DNA of 64,000 bases from Plantago elongata. Taxonomy: Eukaryota > Streptophyta > Magnoliopsida > Lamiales > Plantaginaceae. The stretch lies in assembly GCA_036897095.1 (NCBI GenBank), contig JAYMSP010000182.1:1-64000 (forward strand), written 5' to 3'. The notes under the pieces were generated by a model. It saw only the letters and a program-made list of their open reading frames with translations, was not told the DNA's origin and did not search any database. Positions 1 through 13,200 of this stretch are shown here, one piece after another (positions within the stretch are counted from its first letter, which is position 1; each line of letters begins with the position of its first letter). The position numbers were made by a program, and so were the translations under genes.

Positions 1-2400
1 TCGAGACTCTAAATTCTTCTTGCTTTTTTTTTAAGCTACTCGATATTTTGTTGCTCTACTTTCTCTTATGTAAGGAGCTTAGTCTTAGTAGAGTGAAATT
101 TCTCTTACTTTAAGCTTTAAGAACATTCCTAGGACACAACATTCTATTATCTAGCTATCTGATTGATCCATAGTATGTGTATGAGTCAAAGATGGCAGGA
201 GTGGGTCTTATCTATCATTCCTTTCTTTATAGTCAGTCAATTTCAATTCACTCGCGTTTTTTTCTATTATGTATTACTAATCGTTAAGATAGAGTTATTA
301 AAAAGCAAAGAAACTATTTTCTAACTAAAATTAAAAAATTAGGAAAAAGAAGGTTACAATTACTTCTACGACAAAGACCACCAATAACCAATAATAGAAA
401 AATTGAAAAATAAGGAGTAGAAAAAAGAAAAAAGTTAACTGCATTCATGCAAAACTGGATAGAGGTGGGGATTTATCCTATAAAAAATAAATAGTAAAGC
501 AAATCGATGTATAGACTTTTTTGTTTGACTCTTAAGATAAGACATGTAGGAGATTTAAGTAAGGACAAAGAAATTCTAGTGAGAGCACTGTTCTTCTATT
601 TGTGGACTAGACTCGACACGAATTCCTTGTTACAAAGCAAAATGCGCGTGCATTTTTAGAGAGATATTAGATAGAGAAAAAAATGCAGCATTACACAAAG
701 CCACGTTTTTTTCTTAGTAGCGTAGTTGGAATTGTAGAAAGCAAAAAAAGGAGTGGACCAAAAAATGTTTTATAATTATACCTGTTGTTGTGGAATCTAA
801 CAAAACACGAGGTATTTCACATATCTGCCAAGATTTCTTTTTTTATAGGATTCATCATATCATATTTATTTTTTAATATAGGACTTAGAATTTACTTTGA
901 TTTACACTTTATTACATTATTATTATTTTTCGTTAAACCCCCCAAAAAAGAGAGAGCCTTCAGAACAAATTTTAGAATCTCAGATCTTTCACTAAAAGAA
1001 AAATGCTGAATAAACAAACATAGAATACTTGTTCCTCTGACATCTATGCTAAAGGCTTGGGTAAATCCTCTTTCTTATATTGTTTACTTCTTTCGTAAAC
1101 CTTCTTTGGATAAGATAATAAATAAGGGGAAGAGGCATCTACATACATTCTTTTTATAGTTTACTTCTAAGGAATCCCTACAATAATCGAATCGTCGTTC
1201 AGTTTCAATTATTTATAGGTTGTTGAATCTTCTGCTGCACCATTCAATGACGTAAATTGTTTTCATTTGGAAGTTCTTTGCCTGTAACTTTTGCTGTGAA
1301 AAAGAAAAATCTTTTTTTTTTACTTTTTATTTTACGGTGATCATTTTATTTCTATTAGTTTTGACTTATAGCTATAGATAAATATCTTTCTTTATGAACT
1401 ATATTTTTTAATCAGATTACTTTGAAACTTCATTAAGCTGTGCTGTGAATGGAGAGAAAAAACTTTGAGAGCATGCAAGGACTTAAATACAAAAACTCTT
1501 GGTGACAACAAATAGATGTACCAAATAATATTTATTACCAACATAAATAAAAACTATGGCGCAAAATATGGAGCTCTTGTGGATGAAGAGTTGTTTGTAG
1601 TTATTTTCAAAAAATCATGCAAAAATAGTCAATTATTCAAGAAGTAAAGTAAAAAAAAGGAAAGATATTTGCGTGGTTGTCAATTTTTATGAATCTCAAC
1701 TTTTGTTGGTCAAATCCAAACAGAGCAAAACATAAGTCTTTTTTTCTCAGGCCCTCCAATACTAAGTTATAAAAAATAGAATGATGGATCTAAACTAAAA
1801 AATCAATATTATTCCTAGATCCTAAACGGTGCCGAATTTTTTTGCCGTGCAGTTGGCATTCACGCCGCGGTTTCTTTTTAGATGTGAATCTCCCCAGTTA
1901 TTATTCTTCTATTAGAATATAATTATAATAGAAGTCTCATTATCCTATTCTATATGTATATTAACATAACACCCTTCCTTCTTTACTAAAATTATGCTGC
2001 AACAATATCAATATTTTCTTTTATTTACACTTTTTCAAAAAAACTTAACAAAAAAGTCTAGTAAGTAAAAACACAGGTGGAGCGGAGGCATATGTAGTCC
2101 ATCCGAAAGACCAAAAAGATAGAGAGCTATATGTGAGTATGCTTATCGATTGAATTCAAAAGTAAATTGTTGCGACTTTAAGGGTTACTTCTAATTTACA
2201 AATCGATCGAACTTGTTCCGGCTTAAGCTAAAACTAAGTGTCATTACAAAAAACGTGAGTTAGCTGATGTTTCTAGCTAAAATTTTACATACTACAACTA
2301 ATTCTTTATGCAATCCGTTGTTTCCTTTTTAACCCAATATACTTCTTTTTTATTTTTGGTAGCTTGCTTTTTCTTTATTTAGCTTTTTCCAAACAATCAA
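1..2400. other. AT-rich non-coding block, texture B
   Basis: AT-rich DNA with many A- and T-runs in which CpA and TpG are not strongly depleted. No gene is supportable. A 50-codon ATG frame at 507-659 (+) and a 74-codon frame at 785-1009 (+, TTG start) are open, but neither shows codon-position bias, and the second lacks an ATG start. Texture changes to TpA-rich DNA near 2.3-2.4 kb. The block probably continues to the left of the window. Confidence 0.6.
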
Positions 2401-5257
2401 AGGAATTAGCCCTTTCTATAATATAAATGGTTATATCAAATAATTCTTGTATCTTAAATAATAACTAACCTCTCATAAAATAATAGAGTGCTTTTGCGTA
2501 AATATTTATTAAAGTTACATTATTAGGGATAGCTCTTAACATTTCTTCTTACTTACCAAGTTTTATAACGGGTAACTCAAGAATATATATATAATGCATT
2601 AGATCTTAAGGTGTGCTATAAGGAAAACTGCCTATTATAAAAAATTCTTAATAATTAATAAAGCGGGTATATATCTTTTTTACTCTTATATAATATTTAA
2701 AGGAAAAGTATTAAGTACTCTAAGCTCCTACATAAACTAGAGTTACTTTTTAACACTGTAGCGTACGTAATCTATTTATTTAAAAATTAGTCATTAAGTG
2801 TAACATTTTCTCCTCTATAAAGATATTATTAATAGGTCTCTAAACAAGGCTATACTCTATATTTTGAATGTACACGAGTCTTTATCTTTCTCCTAATATA
2901 TAAAGTATATTACACCTTATAAGAGCGCTCACGACTTGATGTTCATCTTTAAACCCATTATTCATAAAGTATTTTTTTATGCCATAGAGTACTTGTTGTC
3001 GAAAGAAGAGCAGTCTCTTTATAGTTAATGATAATAGTCTCTAGTAATCTATCTTTTAAGAAGTTATAGGAATAGAGTGTCTTTTAGATTTCGGTAGTAT
3101 TTATAATAAAGCCAGCTTCCTATTCTGTCTTACTAGTTTTTATGAAGAGTATTTAGTAAGGGAGTATGCCGAGTGCACTTAAGTAAAATATGTAATTTAT
3201 TATAAAAGTAAAGATTTGTGAGAAATAACTGCTAGTAGTATAAAGTGCTTAACTATAAGAAAACATAGAGTACATTTTATAAAGGAGCGGGGCAAGCAAG
3301 TACTTTACTGTACTATTGCCTTAGTTAGAACAGTACATCCTTTATGTTATATAAAGTACTTAACAAGTTTAGAGAATATTATATAAATGAAAGAGTTTTC
3401 CCTTTCTCACCCTATTTTTTTAATAATTCTTAACTCTAGAAAATAGGTGAACCTTCCTCCTATAGCTAGAGTATTAAGTGATGTAAATAATTTAAGAAAC
3501 ATTAATATAAGAAAGAAGAGGGTATTTACTAAAGAGCTATACACTAAAGGGAAAAGCGACACTATTTATGTTTTTAAGAATCTTTAAGAAAAAGTATCCA
3601 TACAATTCTAGTCAGATAACTTCTAGTAAGTAACTACTCTAGTAAAGGGGCCTCAATAGATTCTTACCTTCTAGGTACCTTATACAAGGAGCATATTTAT
3701 TACAACTACTTAAAGAAAAACTTGCTTATACAATTACAGATATATAATATTTATGAGAAAGAGTGGGCTTTTTAAAATTTCATAAAAGAGAGGCGTGTAA
3801 TTGCCCCCACTATTATTTTAAGCAACTATATTTTATGACTGTAGTTTTATACCAAATATCTATACCTTATTAGTAGTCTTCTCATCAGCCTCTTGTTTTA
3901 TAGAAAAAATAGAAAGGAATGATCAAATTATAAAGAGTTATGATTAAGCTTTTATGTAAGGAAGTACCTATCATACCTAAGCAAAGTCCTAGATAGATTA
4001 AGAAGTTATCCCTCTTTTCTCCTCTACTAGTTAAGTCCCTATGTGTGTACTGTATAGTAAGTACGCCTCTAATAACACATATAATAAAATATATAGGTGC
4101 GTTGCCTTTTATCCTTCTTCTAGCATTTATTAAATATTATCATTTTAGAAATATATATATACTCAAATTCTTATAACAAATATTACCTAACATTGCTTAT
4201 ATATTTTATAGTCTCACTATATCCATATATATATGATTAAATGAATAATGTGTACTTACATATCATGAGCCACTATTCCCTATTAAAAGAGTGGCTAACT
4301 TAGGGAGGAGGAAAATAAGGTGTATTCATTAATGACTCGTAGTATCTTAAAGAGACGAGGCAGGACTTAGTAAAATCTCTATTGATTTAACCTTTCTATT
4401 ATATTTTAATTATACTATAGATTTTGTAGACTTTCATAATTATGAATGTATAAGATAAGTGTCTTGGCAAATGTCTAATCTTTGTTAGAGGAAATAGAGT
4501 TAGTTAGTTGGCCTAGGTTACACCCTTACTATATCCTATCTCATGTGTACTTTAAAAGGGAATCATTAAGGAGTTTTTACCCCATGTTATAAAAGATAGA
4601 ACTCTCCCCTCTATACTTTGATAAACTAAGAGCTTTATTGCCAAGTTATTTTATAAATATAATGAAAAATTTATTATTGCCCCTTTAAAATAATACTTAG
4701 TAGGTGCATGAGAAGAGGATCTATTTACTTTGTATGTTAGAGAACAAATAAATATTTTTAAGAACATATAATTAAGTAATCACTCACCAGGATATTTAAA
4801 ATATAAAAAATAGAATGGTATACGAAAGAAGTGCTCCCTTAAAAAAAATATTTTAGACAAGAAGAGATTGAAACTATTATTCCTTAAGAATCACGAGTTA
4901 CTATTTTATTTCTTATAAGAAAGCTATTATACAGTAATCCCTTTAATCATACTCTAGTAAATCATTATAAGTCTTCCTATCTATAAACCCAAAGAATATT
5001 CTAATGAAAGGGTATACCTTTAGCAAACCCTAGTGTTTATATAAAACTAACAAGGCGCTCTATCTTGTACATCTTATAAGAACTCTAATGATATCTCTCT
5101 TTAATAAAGTATCCAGAATAGTATAGTTGTGTACTTATATGTGTGTTATTATTAAATCTTACTATAAAGCGAGTATACTTATTAAACAAGGAACATTATT
5201 AGTGATAGAGAGAACCCTTTTGTATACTCTTTTATCTAGTACTTAAAAAGAATATAC

Positions 5258-5340
5258 AAGAACCTGCAATATTTGATCAACAAAAAGCAGCTAATTTGAT
5301 AAGGAATTTTTTTCTAAAAGAGTAAATAGCGCAGGTTCTT
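5258..5340. repeat. 83-bp unit with perfect 10-bp terminal inverted repeats
   Basis: AAGAACCTGC at 5258-5267 is the exact reverse complement of GCAGGTTCTT at 5331-5340. The enclosed sequence keeps several CpA dinucleotides although it lies in CpA-poor DNA. No convincing target-site duplication is visible; the flanks differ. It could be a very short MITE-like remnant, a hairpin, or coincidence. No second copy was noticed in this window. Confidence 0.4.
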
Positions 5341-6273
5341 ATTAGGAAAGAGTTAAATACCTTCGATTTCTAAAAAAGTCATTTAAGTTATACATTTTGT
5401 AGGCAAAAGAGCGCATGAGAAATATATGAAAAAGTACCCTTTTACACATTCTAGAGTATTATTATAAAAGATAGATAATATAAAAGAGTCAGTCTTATTT
5501 AACCACTGTAATAAACAACACTTGTGATAGATTTTATATTATAAAAATATAACTACTTAAAGTTTCTTAATTATACCTTAGGCTAGAGTTAGATCGAGAA
5601 TGTACTGATGCCTTATCTTTTTATAGAGGAGAGAGTTAGTATATCCTCGTAGCCAAGTACTATATATTTACATGAGTAGATTATTTATAATTACATATTA
5701 CATCAACACAAGATAGTATTCCCTATTATATTAAGTTATATTAAGGGTTCCCTTAGCATTCATTATATAGATTATTACTATAAAATAATTGAGAGACTTC
5801 TTTAGTAATAATGCATGAGTATTTCTAGTACAACTTTCATATTATTAGAGAATCCCCTTAAAACTACAATAAAGTCTAGAGGTTAAAAAACTAGTACTTA
5901 AGTGAATCATAAGTGTCCTCCATAAGCTCCAGTTTATTGAGTGGTAGTAAAAGATTTTTAAATACCTCCTTTTAAATTTAAAACGCTTTTGTTAACGAGT
6001 AGCGTATAATATTGCCTAATCTATGCCTAACTATTTTCAAAAATAAAAATCTCTTTTTTAGAAATATACCCTGGTGCCTAGTACTATCTTACGTAATTTA
6101 TTAAAAATATACTTTTAAGTTATAACTAATCTAGTATACTAGAATGCGTGCGTTCTTATAATATAAAATTCTTGGTTATTCTTCATAGTATAAAAATATG
6201 GGGCACCTCCTAGATATTTAGCAAGGCACTTATTTTTAATTGTGTATAAAATGTAACAAATAATTAAGAATAA

Positions 6274-6299
6274 TTAAAATTAGTATAATAAAATGAGTA
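6274..6299 (+). repeat. 26-bp exact direct repeat, copy 1
   Basis: Identical over 26 bases to 15764-15789 (begins TTAAAATTAG, ends AAATGAGTA). The identity stops abruptly at both ends. It is somewhat longer than expected by chance in AT-rich DNA of this length, so it may be a remnant of a shared element or a low-complexity coincidence. Confidence 0.5.
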
Positions 6300-9200
6300 C
6301 TTTCTATGTTTCTATAAAGGGAAAGGTGTAAGAGTAACTCTTGTTGTCTAGTGGTAAGCTATTGTACACTCTTGCTTTAAAAGTCAATAATTATTTTAAT
6401 TACTAGTAGTTGTAGATAATCTCTTACTTAAGCATTCAAATGTGTATGCCTAAAACTATATATATAATAGAATAAGGTACTATACTTAAGTAGCTTATTT
6501 ATAAAAGAGTACAAACGAACCAGAGGTACTACTTAAAATTACTTTTTTTAATAAGAAGGAGGCATGAGCTTTTTATAATTCACTATAATATGTTTTCTTT
6601 TATGGAATAAGTCTCATTTCTTTAATTGTAAAATATGTGTGTCTTAAGTAACTAACTTTGGTACGGAAATAGTGTACTAGTGAATTTATTTATACTTCTA
6701 GCTTATTAAAGTCTAGTCATTAGAGCTCTTACTTAAAATAAAATGTAACTAGTTGTTTATTAAATTTGTAATATAAATCATAGTACTTCTCTCTTTAAGT
6801 GTAAGAAAGAGAAGTATGTATAATTATAAATGGTACTTAACTATTTGTTAAAGTTATAAAAAGGAGAGTACTCTTTTACCAACAGAATGCTCTAGAGAGT
6901 ACCCGCTTATAGAAAATATAGATATTATTGAAGAGACAAAATAAGATAAAAGAATTAAGACTTAATCATTACTCTCTTTATAACTTAGTACTAGGAGAGT
7001 ATGCCTCCAGTACTCTTAGGAAACACCTAGATACACCCTTTAGATAATGTTTATATAAGTAGCTCCAAATAACCAAAGCACGCATTTTATATAAAAAAAT
7101 ATAATAAATTAAAGAAGACAGCTCTATAAGCTATATTTATATTTCGAGTAAGAGTATACACCAGATTATATATATGATACACTCTTTTTATCCAAAGAGA
7201 AGATGTATGCTTACGCAATTATACTAGACCTTCCATAATTTATGGTAAATTTAAGAAATGTATTTACTTACAAAATCTTATAAATGATATTAGGATATTC
7301 TAAGGAGCAAGATTAAATATAGTAGAAGTGGTTCTTACTTTTACTAAAATAGTTTATGTACTTATCAAGGTAACCTAGAACAATACTTTCTCTACCATAT
7401 AAAGGAAAGTTACGCTTGTATTTCCATGAGAGAGTATTATGTAATTATCTATTATATAATATGTTGAGGTATAACTAAGCCCTTAGGCATTAAATTAGAT
7501 AAAAGAGGTATTTTAGTGAACTACAGCCTTAATATAAGGTTTTTTTTACTAAATTTCTTATCTCATAAATAAATAATAAGTAAGGTGAGATATAGGGCAC
7601 GATTATACATCTATCTTAATAAGAGTAAGGGAAAGAGGCTTAACTAGCGATAGATACCCCATATCTAGGAAGTTCATCTGCAGTTACTTTTTTAAGTCTA
7701 GCATATTCTTCATAAGGAGGCCTATGCTTTATAGTAAAAAAAAATATTTTAGTGTAATACATGCACAAAAGGGCTATCTTGTAGAGTAATATATTATTTC
7801 TAAAGCTTTTATATTATTCATTAGGTAAAATAATTTTAAAATAGTAACTCTTTCTTGATATATAGATAAGTACATAGGACACCTTTTGTAAAGGATTACT
7901 TTCCCCTCTCTTAGTGTCATGTCACAATAAATTACTTCTTGTATTAAAAATAGAAATACTTAAATATAAAAATTATATTGATAATAAAAGGGTACATCTA
8001 TATTTTAGCTTTTTCTTAGTAACTTAACCTTAAAATATGGGGTAAAGTGTTTCTCTTTTATATAAAAGTAAAGATGTAAGATGCTCTATTATATAAGAAA
8101 AAAAAGAAATAGGGTATATTACTTGCCTATTAGTTAAGGATGTTAGAGTATATATGATTACGTATTTCTATAATTTATATAAGTAAAAAAAGAAAAGGCG
8201 CACAAAATTTCATTGTGTGTGAAAGTTTATATATAAGAAAGTAAGGATAACTAAAGCTCTTCATAATACAAATAGAATTTAATTAAAAGTAGTTCTCTCT
8301 AAAATAGATACATCCCTTTTCAAAATATAGTTTTTTAAGTTATTCCAAGTAGTGTATAGCACATTATCTTATATCAAGGGGTATTTATAAAAACACTCTC
8401 TAAGCGCGCAAAATTTAATAGTTCTCCAAGTAAAGTAATTAATTAACCCTCTTTATTAATGAGTGACTGTTATATTCTTGCCCAAGCATAAATATAATTT
8501 TTAGTACTATAAGAAAACTCTATTTATTGGGGAGTATCTTTTATTATAAAACATAACCTGGGGAGAATATGTAACCCAGCTTATAGAATACTTAAGAAGC
8601 AAGAGCTTTCATTATCATAATTATTTTATTAGTGTATACCTTTATAGTAGTATTTTAATACACCTAGATAATTCTGTTATAAAAGTATAACCTATCCTAT
8701 TACTACTTGAAAGGGGTGAAGCTTACAAAGCTATAAATCCTCTCTTGTATTATGCCTTAATTTGTATAACCTAATAAAGCTTTAATAAAATATCTACTTA
8801 TAAAGAATGAAAAACTTTAGGCACTAGAAGGTATAACCTTTACATATTTAACTAGAAGGTTTTAATAATTCTTAGCTAATTATTAGGGTTACATAAGTAA
8901 CTAGTACTTCCTTATCAAAGTTAGTATACTCTAATACAAGTTATAGATTATAAAGACATGGGGAGTAAATATATCTCTCTTACATGCGCAAAGTGCTAGG
9001 GAATTGCTCTTGCCAATATAGTTATAGGGAGTAATCTTTAGTCTAATCATTTCTAAACCTTATAATAATTGTATGCACTTTATAGATATGGTATTTACTA
9101 ATCTTGTATATAATAATACTACAGCGCTTTTTTACAGAATTACTTATTTTTATAAAGAGTATTTATTATAGGATAAAGAGCGTGTCTATTCCTACTTATA

Positions 9201-10254
9201 CGTGTGCAGGTACCCTTAGCTCTCACTTAGTGAAGAGTCTTCAAGTAACTTATGTACTAGTTTTAAATATACTTATCAAGGAGCCTACTATAAATAATTC
9301 TTAACGGATAACTTATTTTATACTGAAGTTTTTTTATTACGCTCTTTATATAAAAGCTTTTTCATTACTTATTAGAGGATAAATTTAGGGTAAAGCGTAT
9401 TTAAAGGTGTTTCTACTTTAAATAAATAACTATGAGCAAGTAAGGTACTATATATTAAGTATGGTGGAATCTTCCTAAAAGAAGGTATTATAAATCTCTT
9501 GCTGTTTAGAAACTCTATCTTTGTGTATTAACTACCTTTAAAAGCTATAACCTATCAAATAATAATTAAAGAAAAACCCCTTACCCCCTTAATAGAAGCG
9601 GCGTATACTAGGAAATACACTGAGCCTTTTATATTTATAGTTAGCCTAAAGATAAATAAAAACCTTTCTAAAATGCAAAATTTACTAAAAAAAGTTTTCG
9701 CTTTTATTTTAGCCCTAGAGCACCCTGGCCTATATACTACGTTTACAAGGGATTCGATCTTAAATAAAGCATGGGAGAATGCGCCTTATTAGCTACGGTT
9801 TAGATTGTACTAGAAAAGTAGAAAAGAGATTTTAGAATAGAGTTTATTTTATGTAGTTATTTAGTACTAAGAGTACCTCCCCGTTATATCATATCTTTCC
9901 TTTCTAATGTGAATAAATATTTACTGGTTTTTTAGAAATAAATTATGAAAGATTTTGTCCATACCTACATAACATTTCAACAAAGGAACTGCTATAAGAA
10001 ATTATAATTCAGTCTTGTAAGTTCTAAGAATAAACCTACTATTTAAGTTTCTCTAGAGAATATACAATATAGAAAATTAAGAAAGTATTCTCTATCCACA
10101 TCTTTAAGATATAAGCAATTACTCTAGAAACCATAACCCCGTTTATTTTATACAGCACAATATACTATGCTAGGGAATAGCCTTCCTTATCTACTTCTTT
10201 TTTAAATACTCCGGAGTATACTACTTAATACCTTAATTATCTTAAATATTAAAT

Positions 10255-10273
10255 TATATATATATATATATAT
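10255..10273. repeat. TA dinucleotide microsatellite
   Basis: About nine uninterrupted TA units in texture A DNA. Confidence 0.9.
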
Positions 10274-13200
10274 TATGCAATTTTACTATGACTAAACAAA
10301 TTCTAGGGAATAAGCTACAACTTTTATTTTAATTTGTATACGTATCTTTTTTAATTATTACTTCTGTGCTTTTTCTTTTATAACTAACTTATTTTTTTAA
10401 GCTCTTACCTTCTGTTTTAATTTAATAACTTCCAATAATTTTATATAAGTTATATTTACTATATAATATGTACAATGATATTGTACACACTATATTATTT
10501 ATTTGCTCCTTCACTTACTATAAAATAAAGATATTTTTGTTTATCCAGACAGATCCATAATTAATATAGTAGTAGACTGCCGAATGCTTACCCATTACTT
10601 ATATATAATTTTATCTCATTCAAGTATTTCGCCTAAGAAGCTATAAAGTGTATATTTCCTATGTAATTTGGTATGTCTTTGCTTTTTTTGTACTCTTTGT
10701 CATAAAGTCGTTTTGCTTCTTTACTCGTTTTAGAGAATATTTTCCTAACTAAAAGGGAGATAATTTCCCTAAAAAGTATAGTCCCTATACACCGCAGAAG
10801 TACCTGTTTACGTTATAACATACTCCGAGTAATTAATAATATAGTATACTGTGCTTAAGTAGGTGGTACTCATTTGAAAACTCGAAGATCTATTATAAAA
10901 GAGTATTGGTTTTCGAGAAAGCCTTAATAAGATTATTCTGGTTCGCAGCATTGAACACATAATTTAAGAGGAGTCTAAGCTGAACAAGCAGAGTTTCATA
11001 GTTATAGAATTAAGAGCATAAAGAGAATTAAGTATAACTAACTATTCAGGTATACATTTGATTTATGTAAGGAATTCTTATAAATCTTGGAAATAGAAGT
11101 AAAAAAAAATACCTTTATTTTGGCGCTTAAACAATGCATACTTAACTTGCTTATCTTACTTAATATAATAGTATCCCTTCTTTAGTAAGTAGCCTAAGAT
11201 AAGTATTTAGAGGAAACCTCTCTATACTTTGTGCCCTTTTTATTTAAGGAATATTAGTAGAATAATGTATGTACCTTCATGAGATCGCGATGAGAATAAA
11301 GAAAACAACTAAAGTTCTAAAGTGGAGTAGCTTAAATAACAGAAGGGTATCCCGCGTATAATGCTTTTCTAAGGTGAAATATAGCATAAGTATCGTGATG
11401 TTGATGTACTTTATTTTGTATGGGAAGTCCTGTTGGAATAAAGAGACAACTACGTAATGGTTTATATAGTATATTCTCGGGAGTTACCTTAGTAAGGCAC
11501 GAGCAGCAAATAGCATTCTATTAAAGATAATGTTTAGTTACCACGTAATATTTACTTTACTATTTCAAAAGATATTATACTAGTATAAAGTTTAACTATA
11601 TTTATATTTCACTAAGTTACTTATTTTTTCGCTTCTATATTAATTATGTGATAGATGCTTACATAAGAGAACCTTAACTATTTCACTATACTTGTTTACG
11701 CACTAAATTTATAAGTCATTATGCTCGCGTTGCTTTATATAATATACTTCCTAAAAAAAAAGAAGAAAACTTATTAAATTGTTTACATTTTTTTTTGCAT
11801 GCAGGAAGGAGTATAACCTCTCTTTAGTTTCTTCTTTTTTTCTTTTATATATAATAAAGTTACCCTCATTAGATGCTATGTATTTATTTGTTTATACAGA
11901 TATAAGTTCCCCAAGTTAGTGAAGTATGTATGATTCCTAGAAAATAATATAATGAAAAGTACACCACTTAGGGCAAGTACGTAAAGGAGGGATTTGGATT
12001 TAACTTATGCATACCTCTAATGTTAGTTGTGTAAATTCCTCTCTTAAAAATTATAGAGAATTTTATTTTTAATTAATTAGATATTTACTAAAGTGTAGTA
12101 AACAATCTCTCACTAATTTCACTAAGGAAACTCCTTCCTTTCACTTGCAATAAGTATATAATAAATTACTACATACAAGTGAACTCCTTAAGTTAAGCAT
12201 TCTTTATATATAACTAAGGCAATACACTTACAAGAGACGTAGGCAGGGCACCTATCTTAGTTTTTAGCTAATAAATACATATTGAAAATCCATATTCCTT
12301 ACATAACTTATTTAATTTTAACATTTATTTATAGAAGGGGCGCTCAGACTTATAATTATTAGTTATTCGTAGAGAATACTTAGTTAACTACTTAAGCTCG
12401 ATTTAGAAGACACCTGGTACAAAAGAGATTATTAAATTAATTCGGAAACATAGGTAAGTACGTTTAGAAGTATATAGTACCCGTACTGAGTCAAGTAATG
12501 ATAATGAGAGTAAAGCACTAAAACAGTAATAACATAATGTATATATACCCTTCTATACATAAATAAAATAGCAAGGAAAGACCTCCCATAAAGGCTATAT
12601 TAAAGTGCGCATACTAATCCTAGTCTAGTATTGAGTTGACTACATTTACATGTAAAAAAATAAATAGGAGCATAATATATAGACCCTATATTTATCTTAA
12701 GAACCAATATAAATATATAATAATAAAAGATAAGCAAACCCCTATAAAGGAAAGTATAATAAAATAAAACTACATATGAATTAATCTTAAGTAAGCAAAG
12801 ACCTAATAAAATAAGCATATATGAAATGAAATTATCCTCTTGTGTTAGTACGTTTATTTTCACTATTCACTAGTTACTTACTACGAGTATATCTAAAAAG
12901 GAATAAATTTTATTTTACGAACACTATACTATATATAATAAGATCCTTTATAGTATATTTGTAGAAAATTACACCTGTGCATGATTATTTTTTGATAGAG
13001 ACGTACTATAACAATTTAGGCTTAATCCTAAGCTAAAGAACCTAACGAAGCACGTGATGTGTCAAATAGAGAATGGTGAATCTAATAAGCTATAGTAACA
13101 CAAGGTAAATTGCATGAAGGGATTAGAGAAAAAGAGAGCTGAAAGAAACATTAGGGTAGACTTGGTGGAGGGGTAGTAAGGGAGATTAAGCGTGTCCATG

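Larger units (their letters stand above)
2401..13000. other. TpA-rich, CpA/TpG-poor block (RIP-like), texture A
   Basis: About 10.6 kb dominated by TpA-containing words, with C and G surviving mainly in CT/AG, CC/GG and AC/GT contexts. CpA and TpG look roughly halved relative to composition. This is the signature of repeat-induced point mutation in filamentous fungi, but a strong mutational bias without RIP could also produce it. I see no gene and no recognisable transposon domain. Within it are an 83-bp inverted-repeat unit at 5258-5340, one copy of a 26-bp direct repeat at 6274, and a TA microsatellite at 10255. Confidence 0.6.

Noticed and set aside
785-1009. A 74-codon frame with a hydrophobic middle.
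   Set aside because: It starts at TTG, has no ATG start or splice context, and shows no supporting bias.
3-1040. A 345-codon frame if TAA and TAG are read as glutamine (ciliate-type code), with similar shorter frames elsewhere.
   Set aside because: TGA is rare in this DNA, so such runs arise by chance. Over the first 200 codons G is spread about evenly over the three codon positions (31, 33, 33), unlike real genes.
12600-12863. An 87-codon minus-strand frame, rich in Y, F, I and L.
   Set aside because: It lies in TpA-rich DNA, where such residues result from base composition, and no motif or homologue is recognised.
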